The notes beneath the pieces were generated by a model. The model was given only the letters and a program-made list of their open reading frames with translations, was not told the origin of the DNA and did not search any database. A stretch of DNA of 64,000 bases from Archangium lipolyticum. GTDB lineage: Bacteria > Myxococcota > Myxococcia > Myxococcales > Myxococcaceae. Positions 1 to 8,931 of this stretch are shown here, piece after piece (positions within the stretch are counted from its first letter, which is position 1; each line of letters begins with the position of its first letter). The stretch lies in NCBI RefSeq assembly GCF_024623785.1, contig NZ_JANKBZ010000004.1, positions 124,001 through 188,000 on the forward strand, in the 5' to 3' direction. Both the position numbers and the translations under genes were made by a program.

Positions 1-508
1 CGGAGATGAGCGCGGGCACGGAGGGGTTGTTCCACCCGTTGCCCCGGGTCTGCGCCACCTTGAAGTGCAGGTGGGGACCGCAGGACCAGCCGGTGTTGCC
101 CGAGTAGCCGATGAGCTGACCCTTGCGCACCTTGTCGCCTGCCTTCACCACCACCGCGCTGAAGTGGAGGTACTGCGTCTCGACGCCGCCCTCGTGGGAG
201 ATGACGATGTAGTTGGCGTACTGCGCCATCTTCGGATCGCACGCGCCCTGATTGCTGTCACCGCGCGCCATGCGCACCACGCCGTCCTGAGCGGCGACGA
301 TGGGGGTGCCAACGGGCATGCGGAAATCCCAGGCGTAGGTGTCGTTCTGAAGGTGGCTTCCCGTGTCGTGGCCCTGGCTCACCGGGAACACCCGGCCACA
401 GGCAAACGGGACGCCCATCTCGGGAACCACGGTGTTGCGGGCGGAGGGGACTGCCGGAGCGGAAGCAAGCAGGAAGAGCGTGGGCAGGATCATGGGTGGG
501 CCGCGCAT
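1..508 (-). CDS. M23 family metallopeptidase, C-terminus cut by window edge
   Basis: Secreted zinc peptidase of the LytM/lysostaphin type, expected to cut peptidoglycan cross-bridges in the periplasm. The visible 169 residues start MRGPPMILPTLF, with a hydrophobic signal peptide to about residue 22. The M23 core follows: a first-His region (H47/H52 with D56/D61 in GHDTGSH..YAWDF), then H115 and the HLH zinc motif at 146-148 in GPHLHFK. A second ATG at 493 is an alternative start. The 3' end lies outside the window, so full length and any further domains are unknown. Confidence 0.85.
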   Translation of the reverse strand, partial: MRGPPMILPTLFLLASAPAVPSARNTVVPEMGVPFACGRVFPVSQGHDTGSHLQNDTYAWDFRMPVGTPIVAAQDGVVRMARGDSNQGACDPKMAQYANYIVISHEGGVETQYLHFSAVVVKAGDKVRKGQLIGYSGNTGWSCGPHLHFKVAQTRGNGWNNPSVPALIS

Positions 509-644
509 AAACGACGGAGTGCCCTTGCTGTATTTCAGACTCTTTTTCCGCTTTCCTGCTCGTCTCCTGGTTCCGGGAACAGGCGACCAGACAGCCTTGT
601 TGGCTGCGCCGCCCGGGGACCCCGGGTGAGGGGGAACGACACAC

Positions 645-2114
645 ATGCGGCGAGAGACACGGTGGCTTCGGTGGATGACCCTGGGCCTGGGGCTCGGGAT
701 GGCGGCCTGCGCGACGAGCCCGGCCACTCCAGCCGCGAGTGGGGAGGCTCCCCCCGTGGAGCGCGTGGTGGCCTTCGTGGACGTGAACGTGGTGCCCATG
801 GATGCCGAGCACCTGCTCGCCCACCAGACGGTGGTGGTGAGGGGAGAGCGCATCGTGGCCCTGGGCCCGGTGGACTCCACGCGAGTGCCCCGGGACGCGG
901 TGCGTGTGGAGGGACAGGGCCGCTACCTGATGCCTGGGCTGGCCGACATGCACCTGCACCTGGTGCCGGGCACGGGAGAGCCGGAGGATCCCGCCGGCCA
1001 GGTGCTCGCGCTGCTGGTGGCCAATGGCGTCACCTCGGCGCGGGCGCTGGGAGGCCCCAAGGACACCCCGCGGCTGGTGAGGGACCGGGTGGCGCGCGGG
1101 GAGGTGCTGGGGCCCACGCTGCGCGTCGCGGGGCCCTCGTTGCATGGCAAGTCGGTGCGGGGACCGGAGCAGGTGCGACAGCGGGTGCGCGAGTACGCGG
1201 CGGCGGGCTACGACCTGCTGAAGACACACGGCTCCCTGGGCCGAGAGACCTATGACGCCATGATGGCCGAGGCACGCGCGCGAGGGCTGAAGGTGAGCGG
1301 CCACGTGACACCGGACGTGGGGCTCTTCCACGCGCTGGAGTCGGGGCAGCAGATCGAACATCTGGACGGCTACCTCAACGAGCTGCTGCCCGAGAACGAC
1401 GCCGCGCGGGTGGAGGTGGGCCAGGTGGAGCTGGGTGAGCCGCTGGAGCGGATGGACCCGGCCCGCATCCCAGCGCTGGCGGAGGCCACGAGAAAGGCAG
1501 GCGTGTGGAGCTCACCCACGCTGGCCCTGTTCGAGACGGTGACGAGCCCCGAGGGCGTGGAGCCGCTGCGTGCGCGTCCGGAGCTGCGCTTCGTGCCGCA
1601 GGCCTCCGTGGAGGCGTGGACGCGGATGGTGGCGGGAGACGCGCAGATGGCGGGAGTACCGGCGGAGCGCAAGCGCCGGTTCGCCGAGCTGCGGCGGCAG
1701 GTGGTGCACGGGCTGTACACGGCGGGCGCGAAGCTGCTGGTGGGCTCGGACTCGCCGCAGCTCTTCATGGTGGCGGGCTTCGCGGTGCACCGGGAGATGG
1801 AGGCGCTGGCGGCGGCGGGGATTCCGGCCTACGGGGTGCTGGAGGCGGCCACGCGCAACGCGGCGGAGTACCTGGGCGAAGCGAGCACCTGGGGCACGGT
1901 GGCAGAGGGCCGGCGCGCGGACCTGCTGCTGCTGGACGCCAACCCGCTGGAGGACGTGCGGCACACGCGCGCCATCGCCGGGGTGATGGTGCGCGGGCGC
2001 TGGCTGCCGAGGAGCGAGCTGGACGCGATGCTGGAGCGCACGGCGGTGGTGGCGAATGCGCCGCCCCGGGCGAAGAAGAAGAACGTGGCCACCACCGCGT
2101 CGGCGGTCCCATGA
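645..2114 (+). CDS. amidohydrolase family lipoprotein (imidazolonepropionase-like)
   Basis: A metal-dependent amidohydrolase of 489 residues, probably exported and lipid-anchored. The N-terminus has arginines, a hydrophobic stretch and a lipobox-like GMAAC near residue 25. A beta-sandwich start (VVVRGERIVALGP) leads to the metal-binding HLH in ADMHLHL near residue 104, then GHVTPD and KLLVGSDSP, which fit the later metal His and Asp of the family. The C-terminus carries the usual NAAEYLG and GRRADLLLLDANPLEDV signatures. The substrate cannot be told; relatives act on cyclic amides, dipeptides or organophosphates. The last bases overlap an upstream alternative ATG of the next gene. Confidence 0.85.
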   Translation: MRRETRWLRWMTLGLGLGMAACATSPATPAASGEAPPVERVVAFVDVNVVPMDAEHLLAHQTVVVRGERIVALGPVDSTRVPRDAVRVEGQGRYLMPGLADMHLHLVPGTGEPEDPAGQVLALLVANGVTSARALGGPKDTPRLVRDRVARGEVLGPTLRVAGPSLHGKSVRGPEQVRQRVREYAAAGYDLLKTHGSLGRETYDAMMAEARARGLKVSGHVTPDVGLFHALESGQQIEHLDGYLNELLPENDAARVEVGQVELGEPLERMDPARIPALAEATRKAGVWSSPTLALFETVTSPEGVEPLRARPELRFVPQASVEAWTRMVAGDAQMAGVPAERKRRFAELRRQVVHGLYTAGAKLLVGSDSPQLFMVAGFAVHREMEALAAAGIPAYGVLEAATRNAAEYLGEASTWGTVAEGRRADLLLLDANPLEDVRHTRAIAGVMVRGRWLPRSELDAMLERTAVVANAPPRAKKKNVATTASAVP

Positions 2115-2137
2115 TGGAGCGAACCGGAGGGCACCGC

Positions 2138-2548
2138 ATGGCGCGCATGGACAGCTACGTGGAGTACACGCTGGAGCTGCTGGAGCCACTCGGCCCCGTG
2201 CAGGCGCGCAACATGTTCGGTGGGTGGGGCCTGTACCAGGGCGGGAGGATGTTCGGCCTCATCGCCGAGGACCGGCTGTACCTCAAGACGGACGACACCA
2301 CGCGCCCCGCCTTCGAGTCCGCGGGAGGCGAGCCCTTCGTCTACGACGCGGGCAAGGGCCGCAAGCCCGTCACCATGTCGTACTGGACGCCTCCGCCGGA
2401 AGCGAGCGACGACGCCCACGCGCTGCTGCCCTGGGCGCGCCGCGCGGTGGAGGCCGCCCTGAGGGCCGCCCAGAAGAAGCCCGCCGCGAAGAAGAAGCCC
2501 GTGGCCCCGGCGAAGAAGAAGCCTGTCCGCCGCTCGCGGCGTGCCTGA
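2138..2548 (+). CDS. TfoX N-terminal domain protein with lysine-rich tail
   Basis: A 136-residue protein whose first 100 residues match the TfoX/Sxy N-terminal domain: ARNMFGGWGLYQGGRMFGLI, then a YLKTDD strand and the MSYWTPPPEA block. In gammaproteobacteria this domain belongs to a competence co-regulator; stand-alone copies are common and of unknown function. The last 35 residues are an Ala/Lys/Pro tail (AAKKKPVAPAKKKP) that could bind nucleic acid. I chose ATG 2138 because GGAGG lies 7 bases upstream; ATG 2111 overlaps the amidohydrolase stop and would add nine residues. It probably shares a transcript with the preceding gene. Confidence 0.75.
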   Translation: MARMDSYVEYTLELLEPLGPVQARNMFGGWGLYQGGRMFGLIAEDRLYLKTDDTTRPAFESAGGEPFVYDAGKGRKPVTMSYWTPPPEASDDAHALLPWARRAVEAALRAAQKKPAAKKKPVAPAKKKPVRRSRRA

Positions 2549-2640
2549 CTGTCACCGGTCCTCACTTTCCGAACGAGCCCGGCGCCCTTCGTGGCGGCAG
2601 CCGCTATCCTGCCGCCTCTTCCTTCAACGGAGGCAGCACC

Positions 2641-3033
2641 GTGGCCGCAGACACCCTCTTCGCGAAGATCGTCCGAGGCGAGATTTCCTGCCACAAGGTG
2701 TGGGAGGACGACCGGCACCTGGCCTTCCTGGACATCCGTCCGCTGAGGCCCGGGCACACGCTCGTCATCCCCAAGGTGGGGGTGGACTACCTCTTCGACA
2801 TGGAGCCCGAGGCATATGGCGCGCTGATGCAGGCGGTGCGCACCGTGGCGCGGCTGCTCAAGGAGCGCACGCAATGCCAGCGCGTGGTGGAGGTGGTGCT
2901 CGGCTACGAGGTGCCGCACGCCCACGTGCACCTCATCCCCACCGACTCCATGGCGGAGTTGCCCTCGTTCGCCGGCAGCCCGATGGACCACGGCGAGCTG
3001 GCCAAGCTGGCCGCGCGCATCCGCGGGCAGTGA
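2641..3033 (+). CDS. HIT family protein (histidine triad nucleotide hydrolase)
   Basis: A 130-residue cytosolic histidine-triad protein of the Hint branch, which hydrolyses AMP-linked or dinucleoside substrates. The start region LFAKIVRGEISCHKVWEDD and the middle RPLRPGHTLVIPK are typical, and the triad HAHVHLIP sits near residues 96-103. The start is GTG 2641 with GGAGG seven bases upstream. Length matches the family. The gene is preceded by about 90 non-coding bases and followed by a palindromic intergenic repeat that may end the transcript. Confidence 0.88.
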   Translation: MAADTLFAKIVRGEISCHKVWEDDRHLAFLDIRPLRPGHTLVIPKVGVDYLFDMEPEAYGALMQAVRTVARLLKERTQCQRVVEVVLGYEVPHAHVHLIPTDSMAELPSFAGSPMDHGELAKLAARIRGQ

Positions 3034-3053
3034 GCCGCTGACGCGCCGGGACG

Positions 3054-3088
3054 ACCCTCACCCCAGCCCTCTCCCAGAGGGAGAGGGT
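3054..3088. repeat. dispersed palindromic intergenic repeat, copy 1
   Basis: An ACCCTCACCCCAGCC arm is followed by a hairpin (CCCTCTCCC / GGGAGAGGG). Near-identical copies occur at 16005-16039, 31071-31105 (inverted) and 31805-31839. All are intergenic and close to a stop codon. This resembles REP-type elements of high-GC bacteria and may act as a transcript end or mRNA stabiliser. Confidence 0.75.
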
Positions 3089-3093
3089 GCTGC

Positions 3094-4497
3094 TCAACCT
3101 CTGTCGCCGGGGAGGTACGACAGCTCGACAATGAACGTGGCCCCATTCCCTGGCTCGCTCTCGACGCGAACGACGCCACCGTGAGCTTCGACCACTTGCC
3201 GGGTAATCCAGAGCCCGAGCCCGAGTCCGCCGTAATTCCGTGAGGACACCGCCCGCTCGAATCGGTCGAAGATGCGAGCCTGGTCCTTGAGCGGAATGCC
3301 AATGCCGTTATCCCGGACGGACAGCCGCGCTCGGCCCTTCCCCGCGTTCACCCGCACTTCCACGGGTTTGCCAACCCCGTACTTGAGCGCGTTGGAGAGC
3401 AGGTTCGTTATCACCTGCTCGATACGCAACCTGTCCCACTGCCCCCTCACGTGCTCCTCCACGCTCACCCTGAGCTGACATTCCGACCGGGCCACCGCTT
3501 CGGCGAAACGGTCCACCACGTCGAGCACGAGTGCTGACAAGTCACACTCCTCCAACCGAAGCGTGAGTTGGCCAGTGCTGAGGCGGGCAACATCCAGAAG
3601 CTCATCCGTGAGCGCGGCGAGCCGCTCGGTCTGCCGCCGCGCTTTTTCCAATTTCTCCTTCAGGCGCTCCTCCCCCCTCTCCTTCACCATGCCCAGGAGT
3701 GATTGGACATGGAGTTGGAGAGTGGTGAGGGGTGTCTTCAGCTCATGCCCGGCAACGGACAGGAAATCATCACGCAGCTTCAGCGCCTCCAACAGCTCCT
3801 TCTCGATCCGCTTCCGGTGCTCGATTTCAGCTTCGAGCGCCTGGGCGCGCTGCTGGAGAACGGAGACTTCGCGCAGGCGCGCATCGAGGGACTCGGCTTG
3901 TGAGTACTTCTCGGTGGGAATGACGTGGGAGTGTGCGCAGCAGACTTCGTGGAACGCCTGCGCATCGTCCTTCGTGCGGAAGTTTCCCATCTCGTAACCA
4001 CACAGCAGGCTGAAGGGGTGCTCCTTGCCGAGCTCGTTCCACTGCTCCTCCAGCAGCAGTGCGGCCTGCGGATTTCGCTCCTTCCAGAGCAGGTCCACCA
4101 TCTCGCCGTAGGCACGAACACATGCCCCCCCAGCGTTCCGATGACTCCTGTCGAGAACCCCACCGATGACATCCCGGAAGCGACTCCAGTCAGGCAGCCC
4201 CCCGACCATGAACCTGGCCAGGGTGTCCCGAGCGTCGAGGAGGACGAGACGCCCGTCCTCGCAGGCACGCTCCACGTCGAAGCCCTTCGCCTTCAGCCGC
4301 TGCACCAGGCCCGCTCGGTGCGCTTCCGTGGCGATGATGACAGCGGGTTCACCCGCCTGGAACCCCGCGTCCACGAATCGCACCACCACGTCGAAGAGGA
4401 ACGTTGGGTCCTCGTAGAACTGAACGGTGTGGTTGTCCTCAGCCCTCCGCGGATGCTGGTTCTGGCTGTGCGCTGAACGTCCGGGTGCGGAGGTCAT
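3094..4497 (-). CDS. MEDS-domain sensor histidine kinase
   Basis: A soluble two-component histidine kinase of 467 residues with no membrane segment. Residues about 25-185 form a MEDS (DcmR-type) sensory domain, recognisable from HTVQFYEDPTFLFDVVVRFVDAG, the AGEPAVIIATEAHR block and LLCGYEMGNF. A coiled-coil linker (about 205-235) precedes the HisKA H-box AGHELKTPL. The ATPase domain shows the N-box NLLSNALKYG, G1 DNGIGIP and G2 YGGLGLGLW. MEDS domains are thought to sense small hydrophobic or C1 compounds; the ligand here is unknown. The gene is divergent from the phytochrome kinase across a 222-bp gap, and no response regulator lies beside it. Confidence 0.85.
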   Translation of the reverse strand: MTSAPGRSAHSQNQHPRRAEDNHTVQFYEDPTFLFDVVVRFVDAGFQAGEPAVIIATEAHRAGLVQRLKAKGFDVERACEDGRLVLLDARDTLARFMVGGLPDWSRFRDVIGGVLDRSHRNAGGACVRAYGEMVDLLWKERNPQAALLLEEQWNELGKEHPFSLLCGYEMGNFRTKDDAQAFHEVCCAHSHVIPTEKYSQAESLDARLREVSVLQQRAQALEAEIEHRKRIEKELLEALKLRDDFLSVAGHELKTPLTTLQLHVQSLLGMVKERGEERLKEKLEKARRQTERLAALTDELLDVARLSTGQLTLRLEECDLSALVLDVVDRFAEAVARSECQLRVSVEEHVRGQWDRLRIEQVITNLLSNALKYGVGKPVEVRVNAGKGRARLSVRDNGIGIPLKDQARIFDRFERAVSSRNYGGLGLGLWITRQVVEAHGGVVRVESEPGNGATFIVELSYLPGDRG

Positions 4498-4719
4498 CTC
4501 AACACCCTAACACCAAGGGGGGGAGTCCCCCCTCTCCTCCATTCGCCCTCCACTGCTCCAGGCAGGCGAGCTGCTCGCGAGCCCCGGCGCGCTCTCGACG
4601 CGAACGCGCCCCCCCATCCGCATTTTAACGATCTCACAGTTGTCCCTGCCTCTTCCGACCGTCAGCGGGTAGGTAGCAGCATGGAGTAACGAGCAGATGT
4701 CTCCGCCAGGACTTTCCCG

Positions 4720-6969
4720 ATGAAGACCGACACGTCCTTGCCCGGACAAGCCGTCGACCTGACCAACTGCGCCAAGGAGCCCATCCACATTCCGGGCGCC
4801 ATTCAGCCGCATGGCGTCCTGTTCGCCCTGCACGAGCCCGCGCTGACGGTCGCTCAGGTGAGCGCGAACGTGGCGGACGTCCTGGGCATCGAACCGGAGC
4901 TGCTATTGGGCCGCCCGCTCGAAAACCTGCTCGATGCGACCTCGCTGGGCCTGCTGACCGAAGCGCTGCGGAGCGACCGTCCCCAGGAGAACAACCCATT
5001 TCCTGTCACGGTGGGCTCGCGCGCCTTCGACGGAATCGTCCATCGCCACCAGGGCGCCACCCTCTTGGAGCTCGAGCCGGTACGGCCCATGACTGAGGGG
5101 AAAGATGGGTGGTCCCTCCAGCGACTCCTCCAGCGGGCCCTCGCCCGGTTGCAGGCGGCGGAGAACCTGCGCGAGCTCTGCGACACGGCCGCCGCCGAGG
5201 TGCGCCGGCTCACGGGGTTCGAGCGGGTCACGATCTACCGCTTCGATGAGGAGGACAATGGCGAGGTCCTGTCCGAGGACAAGCTGGAGGGCCTGGATGC
5301 GTATCTCGGCCTTCATTATCCCGCCTCGGACATCCCCCAGCAGGCACGCCGGCTCTACCTGCTCAACTGGCTGCGCATCATCCCCGACAGGGAGTACAGG
5401 CCCGCGCCCATCCTTCCCAGCCTCCGGCCTGACAACCAGCAGCCCCTCGACTTGAGCTTCTCCGTGCTCCGGAGTGTCTCGCCCATTCATATCGAGTACA
5501 TGCGGAACCTGGGCCTCCGCGCCTCCATGAGCATTTCCCTCGTCCATGGGGAAAGGCTCTGGGGATTGATTTCCTGCGGGAACCATTCCTCGCCAAGGTT
5601 CCTCCCTTACGAGCTGCGGGCCGCGTGTGAGCTCATCGGCCGCATCACCTCTCAGCTGATAGGAGCCATGGTGGAGCTCGAGAAGGTGGAGCTCCGCAAG
5701 AAGCTGCGTGGGCACCAGGAGCGCCTGGTGGAAGCAATGCGGGCCGAAGAGGAAGAGGCCCTCGCCGGTCTCGTCAAGCAGCCAGCGGAGCTGCTGGGGC
5801 TCGCGGGAGCGAGCGGCGCGGCCGTGTTCCGCGAAGGCAGGTGCTGGACAGTGGGGCGTGTCCCTCCAGAATCGGCCATCGAGGGCCTCGTCGAGTGGCT
5901 GCGCGAGACGGTCAAGGAGGGCCTCTTCCACACCAGGGCCCTGCCTGGCCTCTACCCGCCAGCGGAGGCATTCAAGGAGGTCGCCAGCGGCCTGCTCGCG
6001 ATCTCCCTTCCCAAGCCCGCCCCCGACTACGTCCTGTGGTTCCGGCCGGAGGTCATCCAGACGGTGAACTGGGGAGGTGACCCCACCAAGCCCGTCGAGC
6101 GGGAGGGACAGGAGCTACGCCTCCACCCGCGCCGCTCGTTCGAGCTGTGGAAGGAGGTCGTCCGCTCGACCTCGCCGCCGTGGACGCCGGCCGAGGTGGA
6201 AGCCGCCGCGGACCTGAGGCGCTACGCCATCGAGATGGACCTGGGGCATCAGGTGCTTCGGGAGCAGAAGGCCGTCCAGGCCAGGGACGACCTGGTGGCG
6301 GTCGTCTCGCACGATTTGAAGAACCCGCTCGGGGTCATCCATCTCCAGGTAGGGTCCATCCTCCGGGCCTTGCCTCTGGACCGCGAAGGCCCCTGGCGGC
6401 GGCTCCAGAACTCAGCCGAGCGCATCCAGCACGCGACGGAGCGGATGAACACCCTCATCCGGGACCTGCTCGACCTCGCGAAGATCGAGGCGGGACGCTT
6501 CGTCATCGAGCCCGCGCCGGAGGAGTTGGAGAGCCTGCTCGAGGAGTGTCTGGAGATCCTACGTCCGCTCGCGGAGCAGAAGCGGCTGTCCATCTCACAG
6601 CGGGTGAGTCATCCCGAGGTGCTGATCCGAGTCGACCGGGACCGGATCTTCCAGGTGCTCTCGAACCTGATCGGAAACGCCATCAAGTTCACCCCGGAAG
6701 GAGGCTCCATCCAGCTCACGATCGATCTGGTGGGCAAGGCCGTGAGGTTCGCCGTGAAGGACACCGGCCCAGGCATTTCCGCGGAGCAGTTGCCCCACCT
6801 GTTCAACCGGTACTGGCAAGCCAAGAAGCGTGCTCGGGAGGGCACCGGGCTCGGCCTCTACATCGCCAAGGGCATCATCGAAGCCCATGGGGGCCAGCTG
6901 TGGGCGGAGAGCCAGGTGGGCTCCGGCAGCATCTTCTTCTTCACGCTGCCGGTGGCCACCTGGCCCTGA
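4720..6969 (+). CDS. bacteriophytochrome sensor histidine kinase
   Basis: A red/far-red light receptor kinase of 749 residues with the full PAS-GAF-PHY-HisKA-HATPase order. C17 in LTNCAKEPIHIPGAIQPHG is in the place of the biliverdin-binding cysteine before the PAS domain. The GAF domain has YPASDIPQQAR and the LRSVSPIHIEYMRNLG chromophore-pocket block. The PHY tongue carries NWGGDP and PRRSF, so photoconversion is probably intact. The kinase has H-box VVSHDLKNPLG, N-box NLIGNAIKF, G1 DTGPGIS and G2 GTGLGLYIAKG. No heme oxygenase or response regulator gene is adjacent, so chromophore and partner must come from elsewhere. Confidence 0.92.
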   Translation: MKTDTSLPGQAVDLTNCAKEPIHIPGAIQPHGVLFALHEPALTVAQVSANVADVLGIEPELLLGRPLENLLDATSLGLLTEALRSDRPQENNPFPVTVGSRAFDGIVHRHQGATLLELEPVRPMTEGKDGWSLQRLLQRALARLQAAENLRELCDTAAAEVRRLTGFERVTIYRFDEEDNGEVLSEDKLEGLDAYLGLHYPASDIPQQARRLYLLNWLRIIPDREYRPAPILPSLRPDNQQPLDLSFSVLRSVSPIHIEYMRNLGLRASMSISLVHGERLWGLISCGNHSSPRFLPYELRAACELIGRITSQLIGAMVELEKVELRKKLRGHQERLVEAMRAEEEEALAGLVKQPAELLGLAGASGAAVFREGRCWTVGRVPPESAIEGLVEWLRETVKEGLFHTRALPGLYPPAEAFKEVASGLLAISLPKPAPDYVLWFRPEVIQTVNWGGDPTKPVEREGQELRLHPRRSFELWKEVVRSTSPPWTPAEVEAAADLRRYAIEMDLGHQVLREQKAVQARDDLVAVVSHDLKNPLGVIHLQVGSILRALPLDREGPWRRLQNSAERIQHATERMNTLIRDLLDLAKIEAGRFVIEPAPEELESLLEECLEILRPLAEQKRLSISQRVSHPEVLIRVDRDRIFQVLSNLIGNAIKFTPEGGSIQLTIDLVGKAVRFAVKDTGPGISAEQLPHLFNRYWQAKKRAREGTGLGLYIAKGIIEAHGGQLWAESQVGSGSIFFFTLPVATWP

Positions 6970-7021
6970 GAAGCACGGGGTCACCCGTCCGCGCTTCCAC
7001 GCGGACGGCGAGCCATGGACC

Positions 7022-8839
7022 TCAGGCCGCTCGGGGCTCGCCGCTCTTCTCCGCCTCGCGGTACAGCTCCTCCACGGCCTCGTCGTACTTCTTGAGCACG
7101 CTGCGCCGCTTGAGCTTCAGCGACGCCGTCAGCATGTCATTGGCCGTGGTGAAGTCCTCGCTGATGAGCAGGAAACGCTGCGGCTTCTCGTACCCCTTGA
7201 TGCTCTTGGTGTACTCAAGGATCTGCTCCCGGTAGAGCTGCTGCACCTCCTCGCGCTTGAGCAGCTCGGGGATGGAGGTGATGTCCAGTCCCTTCTCGGC
7301 CGCCCACTTCTTCAGCGCCTCCATGTCCGGGACGATGATGGCCACGTTGAAGGGCTTGTTCTGCCCGTGCACCATCACGTTCGTGATGAAGGGCGAGAGC
7401 TGCAGCGCCTGCTCGATGGGCACCGGCACCACGTACTTGCCGTTCTCCAGCTTGTACTGCTCCTTGATGCGGCCGGTGATCCACAGGTACCCGTCGTCAT
7501 CCAGGTAGCCCATGTCGCCGGTCCTGTAGCCACCGTCGCCCGTGAAGGCCTTCGCGTTCTCGTCGGGCAGGTTGTAGTAGCCCAGCATCACGTTGTGGCC
7601 GTGGACGACGATCTCCCCCTGCTTCGGGTCGCCCGTCTCGCTACGGTCGATCTCCACGCGCGTGCCGGGGATGGCCTTGCCCACCGAGCCGATCTTCCGG
7701 TTGCCGGGGAAGTTGGCCGTGGCGATGGGGGACGTCTCGGTGAGGCCGTAGCCCTCGTAGACGGTGATGCCAAGGTTGTCGATGAACTCCGCCACCTCGC
7801 GCGAGATGGCCGCGCCACCGCTGAAGGCATACTTCAGCCGGCCGCCGAACCGGGCGCGCACCTTGGAGAAGACGACCTTGTCGAAGAAGGTGTGCTGCAC
7901 GTCCACCAGCAGGCTGTTGTCCTTGCGGTCCGCCAGCTCGCGGCGCTGCCTGGCCACCTCCAGGCCGCGGGTGAAGAGCATGCGCTTGATGGGCGACTCC
8001 GAGGCCATGCGCTTCTGCAGCCCGTCATAGATGCGGTTGAAGATGCGCGGCACCGAGAAGAGCAGCGTGGGCTTCACCTCGCTCAGGTTGTCGATGATCT
8101 TGTCCACCGCCTCGGCGATGCCCATGGCGGCGCCCATGGAGAACAGGCCGTGCAGCTCCACCGACTGGCCGAAGACGTGCGCCCACGGGAGGAAGGACAG
8201 GGAGCAGTCCGCCTCGGACATGGGGAAGACTTCGTGGATGGCGGCCACGTTGCGCGCGATGTTGGAGTGGCTGAGCATCACGCCCTTGGGGTTGCCGGTG
8301 GTGCCCGAGGTGTAGATGAGGCCACACAGGTCCGTGGGCTTGGGCTGCACGACGGGGCTGGGCGTCTCCGTGCCCCGGCGCAGCAGACAGGCGAAGCTGT
8401 CCGTCTCGTGCGAGGTGCCGGTGAAGCGGATGATGTGCTCGAGCTTGGGTAGCTGCGGCTGAAGTGCCTTCACCTTGGCGGCGATGGCATCCGTGGCGAC
8501 GAACACCACCTTGGCGCCACAGTCATTGAGGATGTACAGCCACTCCTTCTCCTGCTGCTGCTCGTACATGGGGACGTAGGCAGCTCCCAGCGTGTAACAG
8601 GCATATGCACCCACCGCCCACTCGTGGCGGTTGTTGGAGATGACGGCCACACGGTCTCCGTGCGTCACGCCGAGCTGTGACAGGCCCCCGCGCAGGTCAT
8701 CCACCATCTGACCGAACTGGATGTACGTCATCCACGTCCATTGGCCGTTCTTCTTCTCGCCAAACAGGTTGCGAGGGCCGTAGTGGGCAGTGCTCTGCAG
8801 GAAGATGTCGACCAGCGTCTCGAACTTGGGGCTCGCCAT
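7022..8839 (-). CDS. long-chain fatty acid-CoA ligase (AMP-forming)
   Basis: An ANL-superfamily adenylate-forming enzyme of 605 residues that activates fatty acids to acyl-CoA at the membrane face. The P-loop LIYTSGTTGNPKGVM, the A5 motif YEGYGLTETSP and the A7 motif GYRTGDMGYLDDDGYLWITGR are all intact. The last third has a long-chain FACS form with GYEKPQRFLLI near the end, where a catalytic lysine would lie. Myxobacteria carry many such ligases for lipid catabolism and signalling. A GGAG nine bases upstream supports ATG 8839. It stands alone between unrelated genes. Confidence 0.88.
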   Translation of the reverse strand: MASPKFETLVDIFLQSTAHYGPRNLFGEKKNGQWTWMTYIQFGQMVDDLRGGLSQLGVTHGDRVAVISNNRHEWAVGAYACYTLGAAYVPMYEQQQEKEWLYILNDCGAKVVFVATDAIAAKVKALQPQLPKLEHIIRFTGTSHETDSFACLLRRGTETPSPVVQPKPTDLCGLIYTSGTTGNPKGVMLSHSNIARNVAAIHEVFPMSEADCSLSFLPWAHVFGQSVELHGLFSMGAAMGIAEAVDKIIDNLSEVKPTLLFSVPRIFNRIYDGLQKRMASESPIKRMLFTRGLEVARQRRELADRKDNSLLVDVQHTFFDKVVFSKVRARFGGRLKYAFSGGAAISREVAEFIDNLGITVYEGYGLTETSPIATANFPGNRKIGSVGKAIPGTRVEIDRSETGDPKQGEIVVHGHNVMLGYYNLPDENAKAFTGDGGYRTGDMGYLDDDGYLWITGRIKEQYKLENGKYVVPVPIEQALQLSPFITNVMVHGQNKPFNVAIIVPDMEALKKWAAEKGLDITSIPELLKREEVQQLYREQILEYTKSIKGYEKPQRFLLISEDFTTANDMLTASLKLKRRSVLKKYDEAVEELYREAEKSGEPRAA

Positions 8840-8931
8840 GTACTCGGGCTCCTTGGGTGCTGGGAGGTGGACGGTTTTGAAGCTCCCCCCGTGCCTGAAG
8901 CCCGGACGCTACCTCATTTCATTTGGGGGCC

